In this document: piece by piece, positions 52,620 to 64,000 of the stretch
Layout: every line of letters begins with the position of its first letter
Position numbering within the stretch: position 1 is the stretch's first letter
Assembly: GCA_033816765.1 (NCBI GenBank)
Contig: CM066292.1
Location: 496,001 to 560,000 of the forward strand
DNA from: Nothopassalora personata
Lineage: Eukaryota > Ascomycota > Dothideomycetes > Mycosphaerellales > Mycosphaerellaceae
Length of the DNA stretch: 64,000 nucleotides
Reading direction: 5' to 3'
The notes under the pieces: generated by a model
Told to the model about the DNA's origin: nothing
Seen by the model: the letters and a program-made list of their open reading frames with translations, nothing else
Databases searched by the model: none
Position numbers and translations under genes: made by a program

Positions 52620-55600
52620 CTTTACACATACATTTATAGCTATGTATTTAGCTTCCATTGTGGATGTTACTACAGACTTTTGCTTCTTGCTTATCTAGGA
52701 GACTGGTGCCCTATAGACGAAGAAGACATACCTAAGGATAGAGACTCTGTCTACTTTGTCTATTGCATAATTAGAGTTACAGTATCTAACTAGGCATCCT
52801 TCTCTATACCTAGAGAAGACAAGGCTAAGATTAGGATATGACCTTAGATATCTTGTAATCTTCTTCAAAGCCTTTATGTGGTAGGTAGATAGGTCACTTA
52901 TAAATAAGCTTATCCTTCCTAGGGCAAAAGCAATGTCTAGCCTTGTAATTGTTGCTAGCTACATCTATGTACTATTAATACTCTAGTACTCTGCCTTGTT
53001 ACACCTCTTATCTATGTGGCTTAAAGGTTTAAGAGCCTTATAGCTATCTATAGGTAAGTGTGTAGGTGCTGCCTTCTTATAGTTTATCCCTATCTTAGCA
53101 AGGTTGTCCCTAATAAAGTGTCCCTAGTTAAGTTTTAGGATTCCTCTCCTCCTGTCCCTTGTAACTCTTATGCTAAGGATCTTTTTAGGTTTACTAAGAT
53201 CTTTGATCTTGAAGACTTTGCTAAGTTCTCTTTTAAACTAGAGAATATCTGTCAACTTTAGTATAGCAATTGGAATGTTATCTATATATATAAGAATTAT
53301 GATCTCTTTTTCCTTATAGATAAGTAGGCATGGATCTACCTCTAACTATGTGAATCTAATCTCTCTAAGCTTTGATACACAGAGTTGATTCTAATCTCTA
53401 GCTGCTTGCTTAAGTCTATACAAGCTTTTAAGGATCTTGAACACTATGTTTAGTAGAAGCTTAACTCCTAGTAGTAGTAACATGAAGATGTCTTTATAGA
53501 GGGTGCTTTCTATAAACGCATTGTTTATATCTACTTAGTAAAGATAGAGATCCTTCTTGTACACAATAACTATAAACACCCTAAGGGTGTCCTGTCTAAC
53601 TGTAGGCGCAAATGTCTCTATAAAGTTAATACTAAACTTCTATAAAAAGCCCCTTATAACTAGCCTAGCCTTAAACTTTTTAATGGCTCTACTAATGCTT
53701 CTTTTAACATTAAAGACCTATCTTAACGTAACTAAGTTTGCTCCTTTTAGTGGAACAGCATTCTCCTAGGTGTTGTTGCTCTATAGAGCATCTAGCTCCT
53801 TCTAGATTGCTTCCTTCTAAAGGTGTCCCTATTTCTTGTTATTTATAGCATCCTTATAGGACTTTAGAATTGGGATCTCTTACTTATATGTAATGACTTC
53901 TACAGTTGCTACAAAGGCCATCTCCTCAACTTCTTCTAGGAATTTACTATCCTATAGTACTGAATTATCTACTAATTGCATAGCTGCAAAGAAAGCTTAG
54001 TAGTAAGTAGCAAGGTTCTCTAAGAGGTCTATTGCTTCTCCAACTTTAGTAGCTAGTTTAGGTATAGGGACTATAGATCTTGGGGCTTTCTGTTTCTATT
54101 TATAGCCCTTAACATTATAGTTAGCCCTCCTCTTACTAAGGGATGATCTAAGAGTAGTCACTTGTGTCCTAGTGACATTCTTTTCCTAGAGATCTAGTAA
54201 GCTTATCTTGATTGGCTTATCGATTTTCTAAAATTCCCCTATATTCTTTAGAGGCTAGGGAAGTTGCATAAACAGCTTTTTTAGTTAGGCTATTACTAGG
54301 CTCTAAATGATTGAATAGTGAATAGGTTGCTCTAAGGATATGTCCTTCCTTAGCCTTCCTAAGGGTCTCCTAGCTAGTACATTGCTTAATAGATTCAATT
54401 TTGTAATATTGAGATCTATATTACCTCTAGGTTGGTCCTTAAAGAAGTCTGTATATATGTGTTGTTTAACAGCTTTTATGTCTGGTTCCTAAAAGAGCTA
54501 GGCCTTAGCTGTGTTTTTAACGTATCTAATAAACACTGCTTCTTTGCCTCTATTTATTAGTTTATTACTTCTTTCCTATTAAGGCTAGGATCTTATGTCT
54601 ATATAGACAATAGCTTTGCATCCCTAAACCTTCAAATGGTTAATAGTTGGCTTAATACCATTAAAGGCTTTATCTAGTGAAACCTTAAACCTATTATAGT
54701 CTAGACTATTTGGTAGTTTATTCCTTATATAGGTTTGGGCTTCTAGTGCTTTAGGCTAGAATTTAATTAGCATCTTGGCCTCTTTAAGTATTGCCCTTAT
54801 AGAGTCTTCTAAGGTTTGTATTGACCTTTCAACTAGTCTATTTTGGAGCGAGTTGTATGCCTTAGTATGCTCTAGCCCAATTCCGAAATCCTTCTCCTAC
54901 TGCTTAACTAATGCAATAAGTTCCCTTACATTGTTAAGCCTAACTGCTTTTAACTGTGCTAATGATTTCCTCTCTGCCTTAATCTTCTAGTTCTAGAGAG
55001 CAACTAGAGCATCTTCTCTTTTCTTAAGAGGACAGGTCTACTTCTTTCTAGAGAAGTTGGTAACAATCTCAAGCTAGTATTTGAACCCTAGCCTTAATGT
55101 TGGCAGTAGACTATATGTGTTAATAGATATAAGGGCAAGTCTTTTAGGTCTTCTCTTAGTAACTTTGCCTTTGTACTTCTTTATCTTTGCTATTAAACAC
55201 ACTCTCCACTAGTGGAAGCTACCCCTAGGAACAGGAATAGGTTCTTTTAAGTCTGTTACCTTATGAAGATTCTAGAGCAAGTTCTTCCTAAAGTATGCAA
55301 ATCGTCTATACTAAAGCTCCTACTGTTTTAGGTTAGTCTCTAATTTAGCAGTTATAAAGGCATTCTCTATTAGTAGTGCATATAATGAGTAATGTGCCCT
55401 TTCTTGTAGTAGAGGAGAAATCTCATTAATAAATAGAACCCCCCTAATAAGCCTTGTCTAGACAACAGTTTAGCTAGAGGGGGATATAAGAGAAAATAAA
55501 GGAGGTTAGACACTAAACTGCTTGCTAAACTAGTTCCAAGAAACTAGGTTCACTCCTAGCTTAGGTATAAGCAGAACATCTTCTAAAACAACTTTTATGC

Positions 55601-56900
55601 TAGATCTCCCACTTATCTCTACAGTCCTAATATGAGTAGCTAACAAATGCCTACCTCCTACTTTAATCTATTTCTTCTTTGTTAAGGGAGTTATGGATCT
55701 AAAGAGGTAGCTCTAGTTAGTTATATAGGATAAAGCACAAGAATTAAGTAACCACTCTAATAAGGGGAACTTGCCTTAGACTTCTGCAGTTGAGTAAGCT
55801 ACTTTATTATACTCATTATTATTAGACATTGTCTTCTAGGATGAGTTGCATAAGTTAGGTAGCTCTTAGGTAGAGAAACCTTTCCTAGTCTTCCTTGTTT
55901 TAGAGGAAGGAGACTAGGCCTAGTTCTTCTAGAGTAATAGCATGTTAGAGCTAAGTTTCTTCACTATTTTCTTAAGTTCCTCTATAGAGGACTTCTCTCT
56001 TAGTGTTCTTCTTAAAGATGGTAGTAGAGATCTTCTCTTCTTAACATGTATTGCATTCTGGGAGGATAGTGCTTAGGAATGAGATCTAAGGACCCTCTTT
56101 GCCTTAGAGAGACTAGGGCAGTCCTTAATAAGATAGTCCTTCTTATAGAGAAGGTAGGAAAGTGATCTTACCTAACCTAAGGGCCTAACCTAGGTGGCTA
56201 CTATACTATACTTAGCCTTAGAGGGATTTAATCTAGCCTCTTGAGCCTTAAGGATCTTTAAGGTCCTTTTATAATCTATCTTTAGCTAAGCCATAATAGT
56301 ATCCCTAGCTACATAGTAGTTAGGTAGCAGTGAGCTTAAAAGCTAGGTTATTCTCACATTAGCTTTCCTATAGTACTAGCCCTCTAGGTTAATATTAGCA
56401 ATCCTCCTTCTAAGAGACACTAGGTGTGCCTATGCAGATCTAATAGTGAACTCTTTACTTATCTTAAAGTTCACAAACTGTTTTGTGAGCTTATGTGTAT
56501 AGGTTGGTAATACCTAGCTGTACTTGTCCTAGAGATGCACCTAGATCTTAGCAGCTTTTCTAGATTCGCAAGAGCCCTTAAGCTTAAATTTATCTTATTC
56601 TGTGATCCTACTTAGGGTACTAAAGTTGTAAGCTGCATTTTGTTTTGTCTATGTTGGTGTATTAAGGATCTCTTTAATCTTAGTCTCTTCCTAGAGTCTT
56701 AGGTTCTTGCCCTTAATGTTGTTAAATGACACTTCTAACAGGTTATTAATTGCAAAGAATGCTAACTGGCTCTCTATCTTGTATCTTTGAAGGTTAAACC
56801 ATCTCTTCTAGTTGTCTCTCCTAAGAATTGGGATTTTGTTCCCCTTCTCTTCTCCTTTCTCTTAGTGTGAATCTATAATAAATTGAATGTAATGAAACAA
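52620..56900 (-). pseudogene. Copia-2 Gag-Pol
   Basis: From right to left: Gag; zinc knuckle at 56118-56156 (Tyr, Tyr, Tyr in place of the His, and Cys as ligands); GAG-pre-integrase HHCC region about 55195-55310 with Cys-x2-Cys partly preserved; integrase core about 54600-55100; RT with Tyr-Ile-Asp-Asn at 53277-53288 for the YVDD box (Asp to Asn by G-to-A), followed by the typical Lys-Val-Phe-Lys-Ile-Lys-Asp-Leu segment. TAG codons interrupt all domains. Plus-strand ORFs of 60-71 codons in this region are shadows. Confidence 0.85.
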
Positions 56901-57296
56901 GGTGTATATGCTTCAAAGTGGCTCAGGTCCTGCTAAGGCTTTTAGTATAGAATAGTAGGTGTAGATACTAAGGCCTACTTAGTGGGGTAAAGAAAGAGCG
57001 GTGTGGTCTCGGAGCTAGGACACAGGTCTGTCTCTCCTAGCAGAGTTCTAAATAACTTACTTAAAGTCCTTCTTAATAGTATCTCGATGCAGTTCTACCT
57101 GTAGAGTGTCTTTGAGGTATTAGCTTACAGTAAGCCGCATAGAGTCCTTTTCTAGATTACCTATTACTTAGTATTAAACCAAGCTCCCTAATAGGATAGA
57201 TAGGGTAGACTTCTGCTTCCTAGATGTTTTCTGCTATAATAGCAAGGGATACAAGTAACCTGTACTAATATAGGTTGCTCTTACTCCTGCACAAAC

Positions 57297-57310
57297 CCGG
57301 GCTTATAACC
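57297..57310 (-). other. Primer-binding site of copia-2: half initiator tRNA-Met
   Basis: Next to the 5' LTR the minus strand reads GGTTATAAGCCCGG. This is complementary to the anticodon stem-loop of initiator tRNA-Met (GGGCTCATAACC) except for one G-to-A change of RIP type. Copia-type elements are known to prime from such a half tRNA, and it fixes the element orientation. Confidence 0.75.
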
Positions 57311-57557
57311 TGTTAAGTTGAGACCTAATAGGATACGTAGTTAGCAGCGGAGTGGAGTAAGAGATCAATCTTCAACTAGCTAATAGCCACAGGGCATGCA
57401 GCAATATATTAGGAACTAATGTGTTAATTGTGTTAGATGTCTATCTAAGCTAAAGGGGAGAGAAGGTGTCTTCCGACAAGCTGAGTCATCGTAGATGCCT
57501 TAGGCTATTAGATCATAACCTAACTGTTAGCTCCCCTTGAGATGCCACATCTTAACA
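57311..57557 (-). repeat. 5' LTR of copia-2
   Basis: 247 bp, end-to-end match to 51962-52208, followed by the TTAAC target copy. Confidence 0.95.
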
Positions 57558-59640
57558 TTAACAATAATTTTAGTTTAAAACACGATTATCGTTAGTAGTA
57601 ATATATAAGCCTTTTGTATATTATATAACTCCTTTCGGTCGCTTATTCCTAAGGAGTCGATTCTTTTCCCTATTTATATATTAAACGTCGTACTTTATAT
57701 CTCGATGCCTCCGCTTAAACCTTACGCGAGCCTTTCTATATCTATACCTCTATTTAGTAACGTTCCTAGATCTTCTGCGTTTCTAAGTAGAGTACGCGTA
57801 CGTATTATACTATATTACGTAATTCATTCGATATAAATGTTCCTAACGGTATAAGGTATCTAGTACTATTAGTCTACTTCCTATAAGCAGTTATTTAGTA
57901 ACTACTATCGCGACATTTTCTATAATACTTATAATTAGATATATCTAAGCTATTACTTATATATATTAAGAGTATTTAACTCGCTTAGGTATAGTATTTA
58001 TCGTTCCGATATTTTTAGTAGGAATTCTTTATGCCTTCTCTATAGGTAAATAATTATATTATATAGCTTCTTAGGTATATTGATTATAAAGGTTAATTAT
58101 TCGTTATTGTCGTTAGTATTGCCCTCTTCTCCTTTAGAGGAATCTTCTTTACTTAATTAATCTAGATTCTAGTCTTCCTTAATAGTATCTAGCCCGGTAG
58201 TTTCTTAACTTTATCCCTATAGTTCTAGTACCTATAATCCATTCTATCCTAGGTCTTAGTTTTCTTTATCGCTTCTATCGTTATTAAAGTAGGACTTATC
58301 TATATCTACCTCTTAGAGCGTAGCGTCTTACCTATATGTTGCTTCTAGGATTCCTTATAGTTACTAAGGCTATTACCCTACTCCTAATTTTACGGCATAG
58401 TAAACCTAATACGAGTCTTAGTGATAGAATTGCTAATAAAGGCTTCTATAACTATTTCAAGTATTCTTTTTAATCTCGTAGTTAACTCTTTACACTATTA
58501 TATTTAAACTATCGTGGTAGGTTTTCCTAACCTTAATAATCTCCTCTTCCTTCTAAGGGGTCTAGGAGAGGTATCGTCCTTTTATTACTAGCTCTCTCTC
58601 TACTACTCTCTAAGTATAGTCGGTATCTCCTTAAGATCTAACGCTACTCTAAAATTTACTAGTTCGTTATTATATTGTATTAAACTATTCGTAGCGTACT
58701 ATATTTTTACCGCGATAGTCCCTCGCTATATAGCCTAGTTTACCGTATATATAGTAAGTTTGTGTTTCCTTTAAACTTATTTAGTTTAGAGGTTTAGTCT
58801 TTTCCTATTTCCTTAGTAGTTCTCCTCGGTTAATTATTAAATGTCCTTTTCTAATCTATTATATCTAGGTCTCGGACGTTATTATTACTTCTACCGTACC
58901 TAACTCTATTATTACTAGGTTAGAAAGATCTTCCTAAGTTTCTTATATACTAATTCCCTTAGTTTAGCTCGTATAACTAATTATCTTAGAGGATAGCTAC
59001 CTATATTAGGGCGTTAACCGTACTAGTGTCTCTACCGTAGCGTATTAACTTAGCCTTAACATTTTTCTTAAGCCCTTCCTTAAACGTGTCTATAAAAGAT
59101 ATGTCGTTCTATCCCGTAACAATCGAGTATTCTTTAGACTTAGTAGTATATTTAACTACTAACGTCTTCTACGTAATTTATTAGATTGTCTAGATTGCCG
59201 TACTTTGTTCGTTAGAGGTCCTAAAGAGCTTTCTAAGCTCTTTCTTAAAGATTAGGTAGGGTAGTTCCTAAACATTCTAAGTTCGTTCTTCCTTATTTAA
59301 CTATTGAGGTATTCCCTAAGGTATAGCTTTATCTAATATTAAGTCCTTTCTCTAAGGAATATAGTAGTAAATAAGATAATTAAATGTTTCTCTAGTCCTT
59401 CGTTAAACATAACGTACATGTCTATTTCGTTAAGCTAGTTATCGAGTTTATTTCTATCTCTATAATAGAAGTCTAGCTTAGCTACCTTAAAGTTAGTTAG
59501 CTAGGTATTATTATTCTTCTCGTCAGACGTAATTATCTTATCTAGGTTCCTAGGCTTTAGACGTCTACCTCCTACCTTACTAGGGACGGGAGTTTCCCTT
59601 TCGTTACTTATTTAAGATATACTTATCCTAAGGGTGTTTA
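57558..59640 (-). pseudogene. Element 3 Gag and protease start
   Basis: It resumes the element 3 sequence exactly at the duplicated TTAAC. The zinc knuckle at about 58690-58760 has all four ligand positions as Tyr. Gag continues to about 59600. The inner LTR flank on the minus strand is CTTTAAACACCC, matching elements 1 and 2 apart from one RIP-type change. Confidence 0.8.
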
Positions 59641-59643
59641 AAG

Positions 59644-60051
59644 TGTTATAAACCTTATTTAATAACTATCTCTACTAGAGACTAGTTACGTTACTTAGAT
59701 TAGGCTTCTTTAGAGAGTACGTAAATAATAGAATAAGATAGGTTCTTACCAAGGAAGTAGTTATTTTCCAATTAGTAAGGTTGTAATATAAGTTAAATGC
59801 CTCAAACTATAAGACTCTCTAGTATTCCTAAATATAAAGGCGATCGGGCCCTAATCTATTCTAATCTATTAATGTATTCCTTAGATTGTATAGAGTAGTA
59901 AATTAGTCCTTATTATACTCTACTCTATTCTAATCTATTAATATATTCTTTAAATTATATAGAGTAATAGAGTATACTATAGCGGCTATATCCGCTTAAC
60001 TATAGAGTGTCTAATTAGCTACTAGGAGTTAGCTTGATCTAATTTGTAATA
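59644..60051 (-). repeat. Right LTR (5' LTR) of element 3
   Basis: 408 bp from TGTTATAAACC to GTAATA; it aligns with 47612-48003 with small indels in the AT-rich repeat part. Confidence 0.82.
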
Positions 60052-60988
60052 TTAGTACGTAACTCTCTAGTACCTACTAATGCGTATATTAATCTAACAG
60101 TACTATTATCTTACGTACTTTAGTAGATATACTAAATTTAGTAGCTAACTTCTTAATGTTATCCTCTTAAGATAACTATAATAGTCTCTTTTACCTATCT
60201 TATATTACCTTAATACTTAGGAACTAGGATAGGTTACTAAGCTTATATATCTTATATATAGTAAGTAGCCTTTATATAATGTAAGTAGTATAGGCCGTAT
60301 ACTTACGATAGTAGAGTATAACCAGGTTATCTTCGTAGAAGAATAATATAACCTTATTATTATAGTAGATACATTCGGAGTCTAAGAAGGAACCTAGTAC
60401 AAGAGAGGCTATTATATTAGTAAGAGAGTTATACTATAGTAAAGCGGACTCCTTGAAGCTATATAGGACCTTAACTAGTTTAAGTACGTGTCTATTACGG
60501 TCGATACTAGTAGGTAGCTAAAGATAGATAGAATATAGTAAATCTAAATTAAGGAAGGCATTTACTACATTAAATTGCTTAGCTTTAAGATTAAAGCTAG
60601 TGGCTATAGTATAGTAGAGGCAACACATGCTTACTAGTAGTATAGAAGCATAGATATCTAAAAAGATACCTTATAGATTACCTCTTACGCATAACCGTAC
60701 TTTATAGCTCTTTAGTATACTATACTTATCTAGCTTATATTTATAGACCTACTTTAGAGGTAGCAGTAGTAATAGGTTCTTATTTCTAGTATTATTCTCT
60801 AGGTACTTAAGGTAGTATAACTACCTTAAAGAAGGGAATTATACTAGTAGGGCGATGTAGGTCTATAAGCTTATAGTTATTATACTATATACTATTAGTA
60901 CGGCTATAGTTGTCCTACTAAGAGTGTTTTTACGCGGCGGACAACGTAAGTACCTTTATTATGACGAAGAGAAACTAAGACTCTCCCT

Positions 60989-61042
60989 CTTAAAAACTCC
61001 CGCTTAAAAACTCCCGCTCGAAAACTCCCGTTTAAAATACTC
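60989..61042. repeat. 14-bp tandem repeat, three units plus a partial
   Basis: Units CTTAAAAACTCCCG (60989-61002), the same (61003-61016), CTCGAAAACTCCCG (61017-61030), then a decayed partial unit. Confidence 0.8.
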
Positions 61043-63160
61043 TTAAACACCCTCTTAGACCCAACCCGAAGTAACTAGGTCGGTAGAAGAAATACTCGAT
61101 TACGCCTATTTTAAAGCCTACGACGTAACAAATGCCTTTACTACAATATAAAGAAGAGAATAGAAGAGAGGAGAAGCGAGGACACGCCTAGATACCTATT
61201 AACGAAGACATTTAATACCGTACAAAAGGAGGGAGAACACGGTAGACTCTCTCTCCGGATAACGACGGCTATTAAAGTACCTAGGCTTATAGGAACTAAG
61301 AGAGATAGTAAACCGCGTAAACTGCTACTTAGTATAGCTAGAACTAAGAGAGGCTATAAACTACGTCGATTATAGGTCTAGGTACTACGGGCCTACGAGG
61401 AACTAAAACCTCGTACCCCGTACGTACGAGATAGTTAAAGATTCGATAGAGGTACGGGCTATTTAAGGTACTACCTCTCTTCTCTCACTCTCTTAATTCC
61501 AACTCGGAGTACGTAAGACGGGATTATCCGGCGAGGTAAAGGATAAGAAACACGGGTGTAAGAAACACGGGCGCAATTTACCGTCTACCTTAGGCAGTAA
61601 GATAATGTAACTATAACTATAAAACACGACTACCGGGGCGCGGCGTACTACCGTAACAATATATTTAATATGTATCTCGCGAATCCCTCCTTTTAAAGAG
61701 TTTTTATATCCGGGTACGCGGGGCTTTTCTCTTTATATTTAAATTTAGTTGTTAGTAACGACCCGTATTATATAGTCTTAGACTTATAAAGTACATTAAT
61801 GGAATAATTAATCAATTAAGTACGGCTATACTACTAGAGTCTAGCTACTTCTATACGCGTATATAAGCTAATATTTACATAAAACCTACGGTAGTAAGCA
61901 ACATCTAATAGAGTAAATAGATATCTCTATATATTTCTATTAACGTGCCCCAACGCTATAATTAAAAAGTTAGTTATACTAGCTTAGATCTATAAGGTAT
62001 TTAGTTACTTAGTAATAAACTCTATACCTTACTAGTTAGAGTAATTTATTATATAGGTATCTAAGTAGTTATTCTATACCTAGTAATTCCCAAGGTTAAA
62101 GCCTAAGTTACTAACTAAGCTTAAGAAGACTATAAGACTAGTAAACCGTTTATTACCCAAAGATAAGGTAGATCCTCTACTATCTATAATTCCTTAGTCT
62201 CGTTCTTTATTATTACGACCGTTACGGTTTAATACGCTAATAAGTCGTTTATCATTATTTACTAAGTAGTAATTTACAAAGTTCTTAAAGTACTTCTTCT
62301 ACTACTTAGAGCGCTAATCCTTTAGTAGATACCTACTTAGATTACTTACATTGTATAAGAATTTCCTAGTATAGCATTATCCTTTAGTTTATCTATAATA
62401 TTCTAGTAACTAGTTAGTCTACTACTATATAGTCTATCCTTACTATTATTATAGGCTCTATTATCCTTTTCACCGTAGCTATTACTGCGGTTATACTTAC
62501 TTCTTTAGTTAGTATTACCTTACCTATTCTCTTTTTACTTTGTAGGCTCTACTAGTTCTACCTTAGTAGAGGGTTTATTAGTAGATATCGCGAGGTAGAT
62601 TAGTACGGTAGTACGGTATAACGTATCTATTAAGGATATTGCTTAGTAAGCTTACTAAGTAATAAGTAGTCCTAGTTACGCTTCTACTTATTATATAGAG
62701 AGGCTCCGAAGCTTAGTACCTACGTCTACTATCCTTTATAATCTTATTACATCCTATTAATAATAGTAAAAACTCCTAAGAACGAGAACCCTAAATAAAC
62801 GAGAGTAGCGACTATTACAGAACCGTAAGCAAGTTACCCTATACCGTTACTAAAAGGTACTATAGGACGAAGTAGCTAAGGTACGTAGAGAGGTAGAGTC
62901 TACAGTTAAACGTACGCTAGTATAGCTAGGTACTAAACTAGTCTTCTCTTTATTAGAGAGATAAGGTTCTACGAAGTAAAAGTAACGAATGTTATAAATA
63001 CTTTAACTATAAGTTAGTTACCGACTACTTAATAGTAAGGGAAGTAAGGTACTATAAGCCGTAAACTTCCTAATAAACAATTTTCAGTTAACCTAGATTA
63101 TAATAAAAGTACTACTAATTCTTAAATAAATTATTAATTAACTAATAACTCTAATATAGA

Positions 63161-63314
<154 letters not shown>

Positions 63315-63543
63315 CTAAATCTAACTCTAACGACTTGAAGAAACTAAATAACGACGATTAAAAGCCTAGCGATAAAGAAGACGAATCAAATTACTAATTA
63401 TACTTTTAACTAACTAATGGGATAACTACTAAACCTTATATTAAGATACTACTAACTATAAAATAGACCGCTCTAGTTAATATACCTCTCCCTCTAAAAG
63501 GAGATTACGTATCGGGCTCGGGTTACGTAATATTAGTAAAGCG

Positions 63544-64000
63544 TGTTAGGTTTAGGATAACCTAATAATATTATAAGTTAAGAAGATAGGCTTAATTAGA
63601 TTTAGGCTCGGGCCGGTAAGACGCTAAGGAAGAGTATAAAAGTAGTAGTGTCCTAGTCTTATAAAGACTTAAGAAACAGTGTAGTAGAGATTAAATTACC
63701 GTATATTCTGAATAGTAATATTAAATAGTGAGTTAAACGCATTAGAATCATAAGGGTTTTTAGCGTTCCTAACTATAACGGAAATTATCCTTTAATCTAT
63801 CCTAATCTATTAATCTATTTCATAGATTATATAGAGTAATAGATTAGTTAATGTCTTACTCTAGTCTAATCTATTAATCTATTCTATAGATTATATAGAG
63901 TAATAGATTACTCTATAGTAGCCATGCCTATTTAGCTATAGTCGTATCTACTTAAGTATAGAGGCTCTAATTAGTCGCTAGGTATTAGCCTAATCTAATC
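63544..64000 (-). repeat. Ty3 LTR, cut by the window end
   Basis: It starts TGTTAGGTT and runs parallel to the reverse complement of the element 1 LTR, then gains AATCTATTAAT repeats like the element 3 LTR. The left flank is not a primer-binding site, so this is an outer edge: either the 3' LTR of a minus-strand element beyond the window or a solo LTR. Confidence 0.75.

Larger units (their letters stand above)
51962..57557 (-). mobile_element. Ty1/copia retrotransposon (copia-2), lightly RIP-mutated
   Basis: 5596 bp, inserted in the protease region of element 3 with target duplication TTAAC (51957-51961 and 57558-57562). LTRs are 247 bp. It keeps many CA and TG, unlike its host, so it arrived after the host had been mutated and underwent less RIP itself. 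The minus strand has the order Gag, integrase, RT. No intact long frame remains. Confidence 0.93.
47612..60051 (-). mobile_element. Ty3 chromovirus (element 3), split by a copia insertion
   Basis: LTRs lie at 47612-48003 and 59644-60051. The flanks suggest a TTAGT target duplication (47607-47611 and 60052-60056), with a base lost at the left LTR start. Gag-Pol is minus-strand: 48640-51961 (chromodomain, integrase, RNase H, RT, protease part) and 57558-59640 (rest of protease, Gag). Without the copia insertion it is about 6.8 kb. It is heavily RIP-mutated but has Tyr-Ile-Asp-Asp at 50847-50858. Confidence 0.87.

Noticed and set aside
52611..54990. Three plus-strand ORFs of 60-71 codons in the copia element
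   Set aside because: The copia Gag-Pol frame runs on the minus strand over the same bases with recognisable RT and integrase motifs.

Overview
The window looks like a heterochromatic, AT-rich block from a filamentous ascomycete (Pezizomycotina; a Dothideomycete is plausible but not shown). Almost all of it carries the signature of repeat-induced point mutation (RIP): CA and TG dinucleotides are nearly absent, TA is in excess, CG is kept, and former reading frames hold many TAG/TAA codons plus Cys-to-Tyr, His-to-Tyr and Asp-to-Asn changes. No computed index was available; this is from direct reading.

Layout. 1-3153: part of a minus-strand Ty3 element with one LTR. 3154-6960: decayed minus-strand Ty1/copia element. 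6961-15000: unassigned RIP-mutated repeats, with a perfect 34-unit CTA array. 15000-23680: a GC-richer island that largely escaped RIP. It holds a probable intact RING-H2 gene (22181-23169, minus, one intron) and two decayed minus-strand genes (15753-17634 and 19535-21012) whose in-frame stops are nearly all TAG where CAG is expected. 24250-25564: Tc1/mariner relic. 25565-46041: a plus-strand chromodomain Ty3 element whose integrase was hit twice, by Ty3 element 1 (29088-36064, plus) and Ty3 element 2 (36523-43422, minus). Both have 5-bp target duplications, and excising both in silico leaves one continuous host frame. 46042-46650: N-terminal part of a Tc1 transposase. 47612-60051: Ty3 element 3 (minus), split by a younger, lightly mutated copia element (51962-57557). 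60052-63543: unassigned RIP-mutated DNA with a 50-unit TAC array. 63544-64000: start of another Ty3 LTR.

Most interesting signal. Ty3 elements 1, 2 and 3 each carry, between pol and the polypurine tract, an extra frame on the strand opposite to gag-pol. It encodes a Cys-rich zinc-cluster-like N-terminus followed by a charged helical tail. In element 1 the spacing is exactly that of a fungal Zn2Cys6 cluster if Tyr codons are read as RIP-mutated Cys. In elements 1 and 2 this frame is followed on the same strand by a tRNA-like sequence, a hairpin and a T-run that overlaps the end of pol. I know of no named system with this arrangement and treat it as the main candidate for follow-up.

Only the RING-H2 gene looks functional. 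The rest is a layered record of insertions and RIP. Domain boundaries inside elements are approximate because they were read by eye through many stop codons.
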